Shown here in pieces: positions 38,276-46,797 of a DNA stretch of 64,000 nucleotides. Source of the DNA: Chryseolinea sp. H1M3-3 (GTDB lineage Bacteria; Bacteroidota; Bacteroidia; Cytophagales; Cyclobacteriaceae); NCBI RefSeq assembly GCF_029360725.1, contig NZ_JARKMY010000009.1:310001-374000 (forward strand). Direction: 5' to 3'. A program made the position numbers and the translations under genes. The number at the start of each line of letters is the position of its first letter. Positions within the stretch are counted from its first letter, which is position 1. Below the pieces are notes generated by a model. The model was not told the origin of the DNA. It did not search any database and saw only the letters and a program-made list of their open reading frames with translations.

Positions 38276-39328
38276 TTAAATGCCCAACACTTTTTTATTG
38301 AACTTTGTATCCTTTCCGGTTGCTGCAAAATCATCGAATGCCTTCTCAGTTACCCGGATCATGTGATCCTTAATAAATTTAGAGCCTTCAGCAGCACCCT
38401 GCTCCGGATGTTTCATTGCGCATTCCCATTCCAGTACTGCCCAACCATCGTAGTCATATTGTGCGAGCTTAGAAAAGATTGTTTTGAAATCCACCTGACC
38501 GTCGCCTAGTGATCTAAATCTGCCCGGACGGTTAATCCAGCTTTGATAGCCACCATACACGCCGCTTTTCCCGGTAGGATTAAATTCAGCATCCTTCACA
38601 TGGAACATCTTAATAAAGGTGTGATAGAAGTCAATGTACTGCAGATAATCCAATTGTTGCAATACAAAATGGCTTGGGTCGTACAATAAGTTGCAGCGTG
38701 TGTGTTTACCTGTTGCTTCCCAAAACATCTCGAAGGTGATACCATCGTGAAGATCTTCTCCCGGATGTATTTCGTAGCAGAGGTCGACGCCTGCTTTATC
38801 AAAGGAATTTAATATTGGGAGCCATCGTTTTGCAAGCTCTTTGAAACCATCATCGACCAGCCCGGCAGGACGTTGTGGCCAGGGATAAACTGTATGCCAC
38901 ATCAGTGCTCCGGAAAAAGTCGCGCAGGCATTCAAGCCCAAATTTTTACTTGCCTTTGCTGCGTATTTCATTTGATCTACCGCCCAGGCTGTACGCTCTT
39001 TATTGTTTCCACGAACTGCCTTAGGTGCAAACCCATCGAACATATCGCCGAACGCAGGATGTACAGCGACAAGCTGTCCTTGCAAGTGAGTTGACAATTC
39101 CGTTACCTGCAAACCACAGGATTCGACGGTACCTTTGAATTCATCACAATAATCTTTGCTCTCAGCAGCCTGTTTCAGATCGATGCAACGGCTATCCCAT
39201 GCGGGAATCTGTACACCAACATATCCAAGCGAAGCTACCCACTTACAAATAGTTTTAAGATTATCAAATGGAGGCTGATCCCCCATGAACTGCGCCAAAA
39301 ATATTCCGGGCCCCTTAAGATTTTTCAT
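38276..39328 (-). CDS. cytoplasmic TIM-barrel sugar phosphate isomerase/epimerase
   Basis: 350 residues, no signal peptide. AP endonuclease 2/xylose-isomerase-like barrel: GPGIFLAQFMGDQPPFDNLK, YVGVQIPAWDSRCIDLKQ, the metal-binding CYEIHPGEDLHDG, NLLYDPSHFVLQ, FHVKDAEFNPTG, and VLEWECAMKHPEQGA. This subgroup is regularly found next to Gfo/Idh/MocA oxidoreductases, as here (45 bases downstream of one). Probably acts on a keto-sugar or isomerises an inositol/hexose derivative in the cytoplasm. Substrate not readable. Confidence 0.87.
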   Translation of the reverse strand: MKNLKGPGIFLAQFMGDQPPFDNLKTICKWVASLGYVGVQIPAWDSRCIDLKQAAESKDYCDEFKGTVESCGLQVTELSTHLQGQLVAVHPAFGDMFDGFAPKAVRGNNKERTAWAVDQMKYAAKASKNLGLNACATFSGALMWHTVYPWPQRPAGLVDDGFKELAKRWLPILNSFDKAGVDLCYEIHPGEDLHDGITFEMFWEATGKHTRCNLLYDPSHFVLQQLDYLQYIDFYHTFIKMFHVKDAEFNPTGKSGVYGGYQSWINRPGRFRSLGDGQVDFKTIFSKLAQYDYDGWAVLEWECAMKHPEQGAAEGSKFIKDHMIRVTEKAFDDFAATGKDTKFNKKVLGI

Positions 39329-39373
39329 TTAACTCAACAGATACTTTATAAGATTAAACATTGATTTTTTCGC

Positions 39374-40528
39374 CTACTTTAGGGTAGTCCATTTCCGGGT
39401 GGAGTTCGCTGATTTTACAACGGTCTGAACAAAGTTCATTCCGCGCACACCATCTGCTACATCAGGAAAATCATACTTTGCAATGTTCAGCTTTTTGCCA
39501 GGCTTGAAGTCACGTACTGCTCTTGTAAATGAACGATAGATATTGGCAAAAGCTTCCAGGTAGCCTTCTGGATGCCCAGCAGGAGTTCTTGTAAACGCCT
39601 TGGCATCATCAGACAAATACTTTTGTCCTGCACGGATAATTTCTTTAGGCCGATCAAGCCATTTCAAAATCATTGTATTTGGTTCTTCCTGTTTCCATTC
39701 CAGACCGCCTTTCTCTCCATAAATACGGATGTTTAAATTATTCTCTTCACCTGCTGCTACCTGTGTCGCCATTAACACGCCAGAAGCACCATTGTTAAAG
39801 CGTAATAACATAGAACTATCATCGTCCAGGTGACGACCTTTTACTACGGTGTTTAACATCGCGCATACCTCAGTAATTTGCAGACCGGTAATGTACTCAG
39901 CAAGGTTTGCTGCATGCGTTCCAATATCACCAATAGCACCACCCATACCCGACTGTTTAGGATCGGTTCTCCAGGATGCTTGCATATTGCCGGTTTTCTC
40001 CAGCAATGTTGAAAGCCAACCCTGTGGGTATTCGACATATATTTTTCTGATTTTTCCAAAGGCACCATCGGCAACCATTTTACGCGCTTCTTTTACCAGC
40101 GGATAACCCGTATAGGTATGTGTTAGTCCTAATAAAAGTCCGGTTTTGCCGACAGTTTTTTCTAAGGTTTTTGCTTCTGCAAGCGAAAAGGCAATGGGTT
40201 TTTCTACCAGCACATGGAAACCACTTTCGAGCGCCATCTGCGAGGGACCGAAGTGAACATGGTTTGGTGTTACGACTGAAACGAAATCAATACGCTGATC
40301 AGGGGGCAAATTTTTTTCCTTTTCAAACATCTCCTGGTAGCTTTCATATACCCGGTTCGGGTTCAGGTACAAAGCTTCACCGGTTTCTTTCGATTCACCA
40401 GGTATGATACTAAAGGCGCCACATACCAATTCAATTTCTCCGTCGATGCCAGCTGCCTTACGATGAACAGGACCAATAAAAGAGGTAAGCCCGCCGCCTA
40501 CCATCCCCATGCGTAGTTTTCTTTTCAT
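39374..40528 (-). CDS. Gfo/Idh/MocA family NAD(P)-dependent sugar oxidoreductase
   Basis: 384 residues, cytoplasmic. Rossmann domain: MGMVGGGLTSFIGPVHRKAA, then VSVVTPNHVHFGPSQMAL and the EKP motif VLVEKPIAFSLAEAK. Substrate domain with GGAIGDIGTHAANLAEY, where the Asp and His are the usual catalytic pair. Likely oxidises or reduces a hydroxyl of a sugar or a keto-sugar. First gene of the leftward operon. A LacI-like palindrome sits 64 bases upstream, so sugar-responsive repression is plausible. Confidence 0.9.
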   Translation of the reverse strand: MKRKLRMGMVGGGLTSFIGPVHRKAAGIDGEIELVCGAFSIIPGESKETGEALYLNPNRVYESYQEMFEKEKNLPPDQRIDFVSVVTPNHVHFGPSQMALESGFHVLVEKPIAFSLAEAKTLEKTVGKTGLLLGLTHTYTGYPLVKEARKMVADGAFGKIRKIYVEYPQGWLSTLLEKTGNMQASWRTDPKQSGMGGAIGDIGTHAANLAEYITGLQITEVCAMLNTVVKGRHLDDDSSMLLRFNNGASGVLMATQVAAGEENNLNIRIYGEKGGLEWKQEEPNTMILKWLDRPKEIIRAGQKYLSDDAKAFTRTPAGHPEGYLEAFANIYRSFTRAVRDFKPGKKLNIAKYDFPDVADGVRGMNFVQTVVKSANSTRKWTTLK

Positions 40529-40591
40529 TAGTTAATGATTTTTGGATTTCAATTAAGGCCTAAAGATTGAAAAATAAAACAATAAAAATAA

Positions 40592-40607
40592 TCGGAAACG
40601 ATTGCGA
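40592..40607. promoter_or_regulatory. LacI-type operator candidate upstream of the Gfo/Idh gene
   Basis: TCGGAAACGATTGCGA is centred on CG, with six of eight positions symmetric. The right half GATTGCG is identical to the half-site of the perfect palindrome at 46685-46702. It lies 64 bases before the Gfo/Idh ATG and 106 bases before the divergent Rieske gene ATG. LacI-family proteins bind CG-centred palindromes of this size; no LacI gene is in the window. Confidence 0.45.
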
Positions 40608-40712
40608 CAAAGATAACAGGGGGAATTTTTTTTCAATACAGATTCTTACAGGTGGTTTTTGGAAACTACGCCATTAGTTGTTTACTTACCTTTTTCACCC
40701 AATTTTCTGCAC

Positions 40713-41753
40713 ATGACAGAATCACTTTTTCTTAAAAACCTCTGGTATTTTGCGATGCATGGCTCCTTTTTAAAACAAGGTAAGTTGATCGCAAAAGAAG
40801 TGTTGGGTGAAAGAATTGTTTTCGGAAGAGACGAAAATGATGTACCCTTCGCTTTGAAAGATAACTGTCCGCATCGCGGGGTTCCTTTGTCGCAAGGTTG
40901 GTATGACGGCAAAACTTTACAGTGTTGCTACCACGGATGGAAATTCGATCATACCGGTGTATGTACTGGAATTCCCGCGCTTGCTGATGAAACATTCGAC
41001 ACAAAAAAAATCAAAGTCTTTAAGTATCCGTGCAAAGAAATTAGCGGAACCGTCTGGGTTTACATTCCTCAGAATAAAACACAACTACAGGGTGCGGATG
41101 AACATATTCCAAACCTGCTCGCACCGGCTAGCAAAAAATTCCTTTTTGTAGAGAAGGTAATTATGCCTGCTGATATTGACCATTCTGTAATCGGTTTAAT
41201 AGATCCAGCGCACGTTACCTTTGTTCATCAATCCTGGTATTGGCGCTCGGCAAAAAAATTAAAGCTGAAAGAGAAAAAATTCGAACCCATCGATCTGGGA
41301 TTTATCATGAAGCGGCATAAGCCTTCTTCCAATTCCAAAGGCTATTCGATATTGAAAGGTGAAACTTCTACGGAAATTAATTTTCAATTACCTGGCATAC
41401 GCACAGAGCATATTCAGGTGGGAAAGAATGAGATCATTTCCATCACATGCCTGACGCCGATCAATGATCATGAAACCGAACTTAATCACATCTTTTATAC
41501 TTCCCTGGATTTTGTCAAGTTCATCTGGTGGCCACTGCGGCAATTAGGAAAGCAGTTTATTCACCAGGATCTGGGCGTTTTCAAAAAACTTGGGGAAGGC
41601 TTAAAATCAAAACCCACGCTGATGCTATTGGGCGAGCCTGATGCACAAGCCCGCTGGTATCATGAATTGAAACGGCAGTGGGACCTTTCCCAGCAAAGCA
41701 AAACGCCTTTTAAAAATCCGGTTGAACCGAAGACCCTGCATTGGATTACGTAG
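40713..41753 (+). CDS. Rieske-type ring-hydroxylating oxygenase
   Basis: 346 residues from ATG 40713; an upstream ATG at 40659 would add 18 unlikely residues. An N-terminal Rieske [2Fe-2S] domain (CPHRGVPLSQGWYDG, then LQCCYHGWKF) is followed by a catalytic domain with the non-heme iron region (ADIDHSVIGLIDPAHVTFVHQ). It resembles the VanA/pheophorbide a oxygenase branch that hydroxylates or demethylates aromatic or cyclic compounds with a separate reductase. No reductase gene is nearby. Divergent from the Gfo/Idh gene. Substrate unknown. Confidence 0.87.
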   Translation: MTESLFLKNLWYFAMHGSFLKQGKLIAKEVLGERIVFGRDENDVPFALKDNCPHRGVPLSQGWYDGKTLQCCYHGWKFDHTGVCTGIPALADETFDTKKIKVFKYPCKEISGTVWVYIPQNKTQLQGADEHIPNLLAPASKKFLFVEKVIMPADIDHSVIGLIDPAHVTFVHQSWYWRSAKKLKLKEKKFEPIDLGFIMKRHKPSSNSKGYSILKGETSTEINFQLPGIRTEHIQVGKNEIISITCLTPINDHETELNHIFYTSLDFVKFIWWPLRQLGKQFIHQDLGVFKKLGEGLKSKPTLMLLGEPDAQARWYHELKRQWDLSQQSKTPFKNPVEPKTLHWIT

Positions 41754-42074
41754 TCGTTTGTTCGGGGTTTAAAAGGTTCAGAACATGGAATGGCGGCGCA
41801 CATGTTGCGAGGGAGTTTTCTTTTGACTGCTGCCCATCAGCTTTACATTAGTCCAGCATGCGTCGAGCTTCGTTCAAGCTTGCGTCACGCATGCATATTC
41901 GTTCGATCGGCTTCGTAAAAGCACGATTCTGACGCAAGGATTACAAAGGCTACACTGGCCCTAGAAGGATGATAGACTAGAAGTCCACGGGGTAGCATTG
42001 GATTAATAGGGATTCGAAACCACAAGAGGTTACGAATTAAATGTAGAAAAACTAGGAAAATCAAGATCCCTGAT
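41754..42074. other. non-coding interval after the Rieske oxygenase
   Basis: 321 bases between convergent genes. It contains an imperfect inverted repeat, GCATGCGT near 41856 and ACGCATGC near 41887, with inner GAGCTT and AAGCTT also complementary, which can form a hairpin of moderate strength. No reading frame or RNA is recognised. Confidence 0.4.
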
Positions 42075-42380
42075 TTACTCGGGTAGTTTGCTCAAAATTT
42101 TCTTGTCGATATAAAACGTGCCAAAGGGAAGAACTGAGGATGCCATAACCATAAGCACTCTGCCGATGTTCCATTTTTGTAAGATGCTGATGAAGAGCGT
42201 TGCAAAAATAAACAGGACAAATAAAATTCCATGGATAAGTCCAATGGCTTGCGTTGCCTCTGGAACTTTCAACAAGTATTTCACAGGCATAGCGATAAAC
42301 ACTAGCAAGAGCAACGAGCAGCCTTCTAGAAATGCAATAATTCGAAGTCGTCCTGTATGAGATTTAAGTAAGTGTGTCAT
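42075..42380 (-). CDS. DUF3817 small membrane protein
   Basis: 101 residues with three hydrophobic segments: FLEGCSLLLLVFIAMPVKYL, IHGILFVLFIFATLFISIL and VLMVMASSVLPFGTFYID. The pattern RIIAFLEGCSLLLL, AIGLIHGILF and SSVLPFGTFYID is the DUF3817 signature, an integral membrane family of unknown function. ATG 42380. Stands alone; the following gene on the other strand is 124 bases away. Confidence 0.85.
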   Translation of the reverse strand: MTHLLKSHTGRLRIIAFLEGCSLLLLVFIAMPVKYLLKVPEATQAIGLIHGILFVLFIFATLFISILQKWNIGRVLMVMASSVLPFGTFYIDKKILSKLPE

Positions 42381-42504
42381 GATTTTTTAAGTGCTCAAAA
42401 GTAAGGTTAATCGTGAACAGTTAAAAGTTAATACGTGCGGTAAACAACGCCATTAACTTTTAACATTTATCACTATATATTGCATCAGCTAATAAAACCC
42501 GTCT

Positions 42505-43215
42505 ATGGAACAAATAAAAAATAAAGTTATTCTCATCACCGGAGGAAGTAAAGGTATTGGCTATGGTGTTGCGGAAGCACTGGTCAAAGAAGGTGCAAAA
42601 GTTGCCATTACCAGCAGATCACAGAAAGCTGCGCAGGAAGCTGCTGAAAAGCTTAACAAAATAGGAAACGGTGAATCAATCGGAATAGAAGCTGATGTTC
42701 GAAATGCTGGGGCACAACAAAAAACGGTTGATGCCGTCGTGAAAAAATGGGGATCGCTCGATGTATTGGTCGCCAATGCAGGGCTGGGTCATTTTGGTAA
42801 CATTGAAACATTGACGATTGAACAATGGAACGAAACTATTGATACCAACTTAACCGGTGTGTTCTACAGCATAAAAGCGTGTATTCCGGCGTTAAAAAAA
42901 TCGAAAGGTTATATTATTACCATGGCCAGCTTGGCGGGGACTAATTTCTTTGCGGGCGCATCTGCCTACAATGCCAGCAAATTTGGCCTGGTCGGATTTA
43001 CACAAGCGGCAATGCTCGATCTCCGCAGTTATGGAATAAAAGTGGCGACCATCATGCCGGGTTCGGTAGCGACAGAATTCAGTTCGAATTCAAAAGGTGA
43101 TGAGTCCTGGAAAATTCAACCGGAAGATATTGGCCAGATCGTAGTTGACTTATTGCAGATGAATCCCAGAACGCTCCCAAGCAAAATAGAAGTAAGACCC
43201 AGTATGCCGAAATAA
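42505..43215 (+). CDS. SDR family oxidoreductase (3-ketoacyl reductase-like)
   Basis: 236 residues. Classical short-chain dehydrogenase: TGGSKGIGYGVA cofactor loop, NAG at VLVANAGLG, catalytic Ser in ITMASLAG, Tyr-x3-Lys in AYNASKFGLVGF. A Thr-Ser-Arg after the second strand (ITSRSQK) favours NADP. It resembles FabG-like and sugar-alcohol or glucose dehydrogenases. The next gene, a ThuA-domain protein, follows 17 bases later, so it may reduce or oxidise a sugar-derived compound; fatty-acid reduction cannot be excluded. Confidence 0.88.
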   Translation: MEQIKNKVILITGGSKGIGYGVAEALVKEGAKVAITSRSQKAAQEAAEKLNKIGNGESIGIEADVRNAGAQQKTVDAVVKKWGSLDVLVANAGLGHFGNIETLTIEQWNETIDTNLTGVFYSIKACIPALKKSKGYIITMASLAGTNFFAGASAYNASKFGLVGFTQAAMLDLRSYGIKVATIMPGSVATEFSSNSKGDESWKIQPEDIGQIVVDLLQMNPRTLPSKIEVRPSMPK

Positions 43216-43232
43216 TTTTTATCAATCACATC

Positions 43233-44069
43233 ATGAAAAAATTTCCATTCTTTATCGCATTCCTGCTGATGCTCTGTGTAGGAGTCTTTGCTCACGCACA
43301 AAAAAACGGCGACATAAAATGGAAGAATGTTAAGGTTCTTGTCTATACGAAAAATGGAAAAGGATATGTTCACGACAATATTGAAAGTGCAGTTAAAGCA
43401 ATTGAGAAGCTAGGAAAGGAGAAAGGCTTTTCTGTGGTGGCCAGTAACGATGCCGCTGTTTTTACAGAAGATAATTTAAAACAGTATACGTTTCTGTTAT
43501 TTGCTAACACAAATAATGACGTTTTCGATACCAATGATCAGCGCCTGGCATTTCGAAAATATATCGAGGCCGGCGGTGGATTTGTTGGCCTGCATTCTGT
43601 GCTGGGCACGGAAAGAAACTGGACGTGGTTTAAAATGATGCTTGGCGGATCCTTTGCATGGCACCCGAAATTTCAACCGCTTTCGATTAAAGTAATAGAT
43701 CCTTCGCATGCATCGGTTAAAAATGTTCCTTCAACATGGAGCAAAGAAGATGAATGTTATTTCATGAAAGAAATGTACCCTGGCATCAAGGTTACCCTTG
43801 CTCACGATTTAACTTCACTCCGAAAGGATGAAGAAGAGAAAATGAAAGCAAACGCTGGTTCATTCGCGCGTTACTACCCTGCTTCCTGGTACCACACCTT
43901 TGATGGCGGTACAATTTGGATCACGACGCTGGGTCACGACAAAAAGGATTATGAAGATCCTACTTACTTAAATCATATTTTGCAGGGAATGCAGTTTGTA
44001 GCTTTAGCGTCGCAGAAGCGCGATGAAACAAAAGCGTATGCAAAAGAGATGAATGAGGACGTGCGGTGA
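43233..44069 (+). CDS. secreted ThuA-domain protein
   Basis: 278 residues with a signal peptide (cleavage after AHAQ). The ThuA fold, a class I glutamine amidotransferase-like sandwich, covers most of the protein: VLVYTKNGKGYVHDNI, the FLLFANTNNDVFD turn, GGGFVGLHSVLGTERNWTWF, SWYHTFDGGTIWITTLGHD. ThuA proteins are tied to trehalose and other disaccharide use, in which 3-keto sugars are formed, but the reaction is not defined. It is 17 bases after the SDR gene. Similar to the ThuA domain of the 1104-residue fusion. Confidence 0.88.
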   Translation: MKKFPFFIAFLLMLCVGVFAHAQKNGDIKWKNVKVLVYTKNGKGYVHDNIESAVKAIEKLGKEKGFSVVASNDAAVFTEDNLKQYTFLLFANTNNDVFDTNDQRLAFRKYIEAGGGFVGLHSVLGTERNWTWFKMMLGGSFAWHPKFQPLSIKVIDPSHASVKNVPSTWSKEDECYFMKEMYPGIKVTLAHDLTSLRKDEEEKMKANAGSFARYYPASWYHTFDGGTIWITTLGHDKKDYEDPTYLNHILQGMQFVALASQKRDETKAYAKEMNEDVR

Positions 44070-44219
44070 AATGTTCGATGATCCACAAGGCAGACGGTGA
44101 AGTTGAAAAATTGCTCGTGCAATTTCGTGGCACATTATCGGCGGAAAATAAGTGCATTTTTGCTGTGTCATTATTTAGCGCATTATCGTATACACCTATC
44201 GTTGGGTAGTTCATGGTTT

Positions 44220-44247
44220 TTTGCTTGCATCAGTTACCTTATATTTG
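44220..44247 (+). promoter_or_regulatory. candidate promoter for the outer-membrane lipoprotein
   Basis: A perfect TATATTTG -7 box lies at 44240-44247. TTTG is at 44220-44223, giving a 16-base spacer, a little shorter than the usual 19-21. It is about 60 bases before the ATG at 44309. Confidence 0.4.
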
Positions 44248-44308
44248 CAAAAGGGTATAAAGTCTGAACAACGGATCGTTAGCAGAACTAGTTTTTGCGT
44301 TAACAGTT

Positions 44309-45148
44309 ATGTATTTCCTTAAACATATGTTATTACAATCGCGACCGCTGGCGTGGTGGGTATTTTTCCTTTTGCTCCCTGGCTGTTCGGGGTATCAATA
44401 TGTTGCCAGCCCACGGTATCTGCCGTCAAATGAAAAAAAAGGGAACCTGACTGCCAATGTCTACCTAAGCGGGGCCCAAATTGGCTATGCTTTTAGCAAC
44501 AATTTCTCTGTGTTTACAACCGGCTACATGCGATATAAGACAGTAGGAGCTGTCAATCCTTTTATCGGCACTGAGGGTACCGATGACCGAAGTGGCGATT
44601 CACGCGAGATCAATCTTGGATTGAGTTACTTCGGAAATAAGAATAAATTTCTTTATGAAGTTTTGGTTGGCGGAGGATTTGGAGACATGACCTTTAGAAA
44701 TGATCATCATGGTGCCAAGAATCGCGACCTGGACTATCTATTCGAGATGCAAGCTGATCGAAGTAATATTTTTATACAACCAAACCTTAGTTACAAACTT
44801 TTTAATAATGCTAAAAAATTTAAAATCACGGTAGCTGCCTTTACTAAGTTTAACAAAGTTTATTATCACAATATCAAGACACAAACTGTGTCAGGATTTC
44901 CTACCAACCCAACGAAACCCGACTTTGATTCCGGAATCGAATATTTTAGCGCACGGCAACAAGCCCATCTCTTTTTTATTGAGCCAGGAGTACATGTAAA
45001 CATTGGATGGAAGACCTTTAGGGGAATCGCTCAAATTGCACCTGTTATTAACGCAAGTGGCCATGCCCTCCACTACCAGATGATTTCAATAAATGCAGGA
45101 TTGTCTATGAGTCTTAATTTATTGAAGAAAAAAAACTCACTCGAATAG
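44309..45148 (+). CDS. outer-membrane beta-barrel-like lipoprotein of unknown function
   Basis: 279 residues. Lipobox FLLLPGC (Cys near residue 26), then alternating beta-strands with glycines and aromatics (AQIGYAFSNNFSVFTTGYMRY, INLGLSYFGNKNKFLYEVLVGGGFG, FFIEPGVHVNIGWKTF, INAGLSMSLNLL). The strand count fits an 8-10-stranded barrel or a barrel-like sandwich at the outer membrane. ATG 44309; an ATG at 44327 is also possible. No family recognised and no obvious partner; its neighbours on both sides concern sugars. Confidence 0.62.
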   Translation: MYFLKHMLLQSRPLAWWVFFLLLPGCSGYQYVASPRYLPSNEKKGNLTANVYLSGAQIGYAFSNNFSVFTTGYMRYKTVGAVNPFIGTEGTDDRSGDSREINLGLSYFGNKNKFLYEVLVGGGFGDMTFRNDHHGAKNRDLDYLFEMQADRSNIFIQPNLSYKLFNNAKKFKITVAAFTKFNKVYYHNIKTQTVSGFPTNPTKPDFDSGIEYFSARQQAHLFFIEPGVHVNIGWKTFRGIAQIAPVINASGHALHYQMISINAGLSMSLNLLKKKNSLE

Positions 45149-45277
45149 CCCGGTGATGCTCCGATGGCATGGTAAAAGACTACGTCATAAACTAGATCAG
45201 CACTGCTTTGTGCAATCCGCTACCATCAACCAAATTCCTTTGGGCGCCTACCAAATTTATTCGCAGATGCGAACCCT

Positions 45278-46645
45278 TTAGATTGAGGCCGATTGTCTCT
45301 TAACGCCAGGTTTAATACTGGTAAGATCCGCAATCTTAACAACCTGTCCTGTCTCACAGCTTTTACGCGCCGCGATTCCAATCAGAATTGACAACGCACC
45401 ATCTCGGACATTGGCCGATTGGTTTAACGGATCCTCTTTAACACCTGCAAAAATCTTGTCCTTCAAAAGTTTGTCACCACCACCGTGCCCACTTCCTTGC
45501 GGAATACGGATGAATTCGCGAGGCCCAAAATTCTTCGTTACCATAATTTCATCGTATGGCTTATCTTCTACCGGGTTGCTTTCTTCAATCCAAACATCAA
45601 TGCGGCCCTTTGTTCCATTAAATGCAATTCGATAGCCTTCATAAGGAGAATAAGTTGTTAACGAATAGGCTACGTGTACGCCATTTGCATACTTGATTGT
45701 AGCCGCCATCTTATCATAGATATTGATATCCTCCTTAAAGACACAACCATCTCTTAAGTATCCGTCATGCTTTTCATGATCCACATACAACTCCATGTTC
45801 CCTTTGTCTTTTGTAATATCGTAATAGAATTTACACTTGTCTTTATGCGGGCATGGACGGCAATTGGTATGACGGAAGCTATTATTCTTTCCATAAAAAT
45901 TCAATGCGCCCGATGCATACACTTCTTCGGGATCGGACTCCAGCCACCAGTTGAGCAAATCAAAATGATGTGTTGCTTTATGAACCCATAATGTTCCACC
46001 TTTTTCTTTTAAGCGGTGCCAGCGTCTGAAGTAATCAGCGCCATGACTTGTATCGAGATACCAATGAAAATCAACAGAAGTAATATCACCAATAGTACCA
46101 CTGCGCAGTAATTCGTAAACCCGTGCACGATGAGGAGAATAGCGATAATTGAATGTAACGGTAACTTTCTTTCCTGTCTTCTTCTCCGCTGCTAAAATGG
46201 CTTCACATTTTTGCTCGTCTGTTGTCATCGGTTTTTCTGTGATGATGTCAGCGCCAAGCTCCATTCCCCGGATAATAAATTCGTGATGGGTAGCATCAAC
46301 TGTTGTTACAATGAGTGAATCCGGTTTCACTTCCTTCATCATCTTTTCAAAATCCGTAAATGTGGGACAAGTAAAGCCAGTCCATTTTTTAAAATATTCA
46401 ACTCTGCCGGGATTAATATCGCACAACCCAACAAACTCCACTTTATCTTTATATGCTTCCTGTACACTCTTCGACCACATACCTCTTGCACGTACCCCTG
46501 TTCCGACAATGGCAATTCTCATTTTCTTTTCTGCATGTAGCGGTATACCGGCAACTGAACTTAACGGATCCAGCATCATCGTACCAGCCAATGCTCCCGT
46601 AGCAGCAATGAAGTTTCTTCGTGTAACACTTTTTGTCATTTTCAT
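45278..46645 (-). CDS. Tat-exported Gfo/Idh/MocA oxidoreductase with a cysteine cluster
   Basis: 455 residues. The N-terminus (VTRRNFIAATGALAG) is a twin-arginine signal, so it would be exported already folded with its cofactor. Rossmann domain: IAIVGTGVRARGMW, LIVTTVDATHHEF, EKP at DIITEKPMTTDEQK. The substrate domain has a Cys set at about residues 262, 265, 271 (NCRPCPHKDKC) and 301 (DGCVFKE), spacing that could bind a metal. This subgroup is seen in keto-sugar and glycosaminoglycan-like loci. A perfect 18-base palindrome lies 40 bases upstream of the ATG. Substrate unknown. Confidence 0.87.
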   Translation of the reverse strand: MKMTKSVTRRNFIAATGALAGTMMLDPLSSVAGIPLHAEKKMRIAIVGTGVRARGMWSKSVQEAYKDKVEFVGLCDINPGRVEYFKKWTGFTCPTFTDFEKMMKEVKPDSLIVTTVDATHHEFIIRGMELGADIITEKPMTTDEQKCEAILAAEKKTGKKVTVTFNYRYSPHRARVYELLRSGTIGDITSVDFHWYLDTSHGADYFRRWHRLKEKGGTLWVHKATHHFDLLNWWLESDPEEVYASGALNFYGKNNSFRHTNCRPCPHKDKCKFYYDITKDKGNMELYVDHEKHDGYLRDGCVFKEDINIYDKMAATIKYANGVHVAYSLTTYSPYEGYRIAFNGTKGRIDVWIEESNPVEDKPYDEIMVTKNFGPREFIRIPQGSGHGGGDKLLKDKIFAGVKEDPLNQSANVRDGALSILIGIAARKSCETGQVVKIADLTSIKPGVKRQSASI

Positions 46646-46684
46646 TGGGATAAGATTTTGATAAGGGTTAATATTTTGTCAAAA

Positions 46685-46702
46685 TGCGCAATCGATTGCG
46701 CA
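46685..46702. promoter_or_regulatory. perfect 18-base LacI-type operator candidate
   Basis: TGCGCAATCGATTGCGCA is fully palindromic, centred on CG, 40 bases upstream of the Tat-exported Gfo/Idh ATG. CG-centred palindromes with GCAA/TTGC arms are typical of LacI-family sugar repressors. Its right half GATTGCGC recurs at 40600 and 63561. Confidence 0.6.
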
Positions 46703-46797
46703 ATATATAGTTTTTTTACACAAAGGGTAAAATTTTACAGATAAGTTCTCTGGAAAAATTTTGAATACCGGCGAGGATATATCTTGCCGACTGAAGC

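Noticed and set aside
41856-41894. GCATGCGT/ACGCATGC repeat as a mobile-element end or attachment site
   Set aside because: No transposase, integrase or matching copy nearby; kept only as part of the intergenic description.
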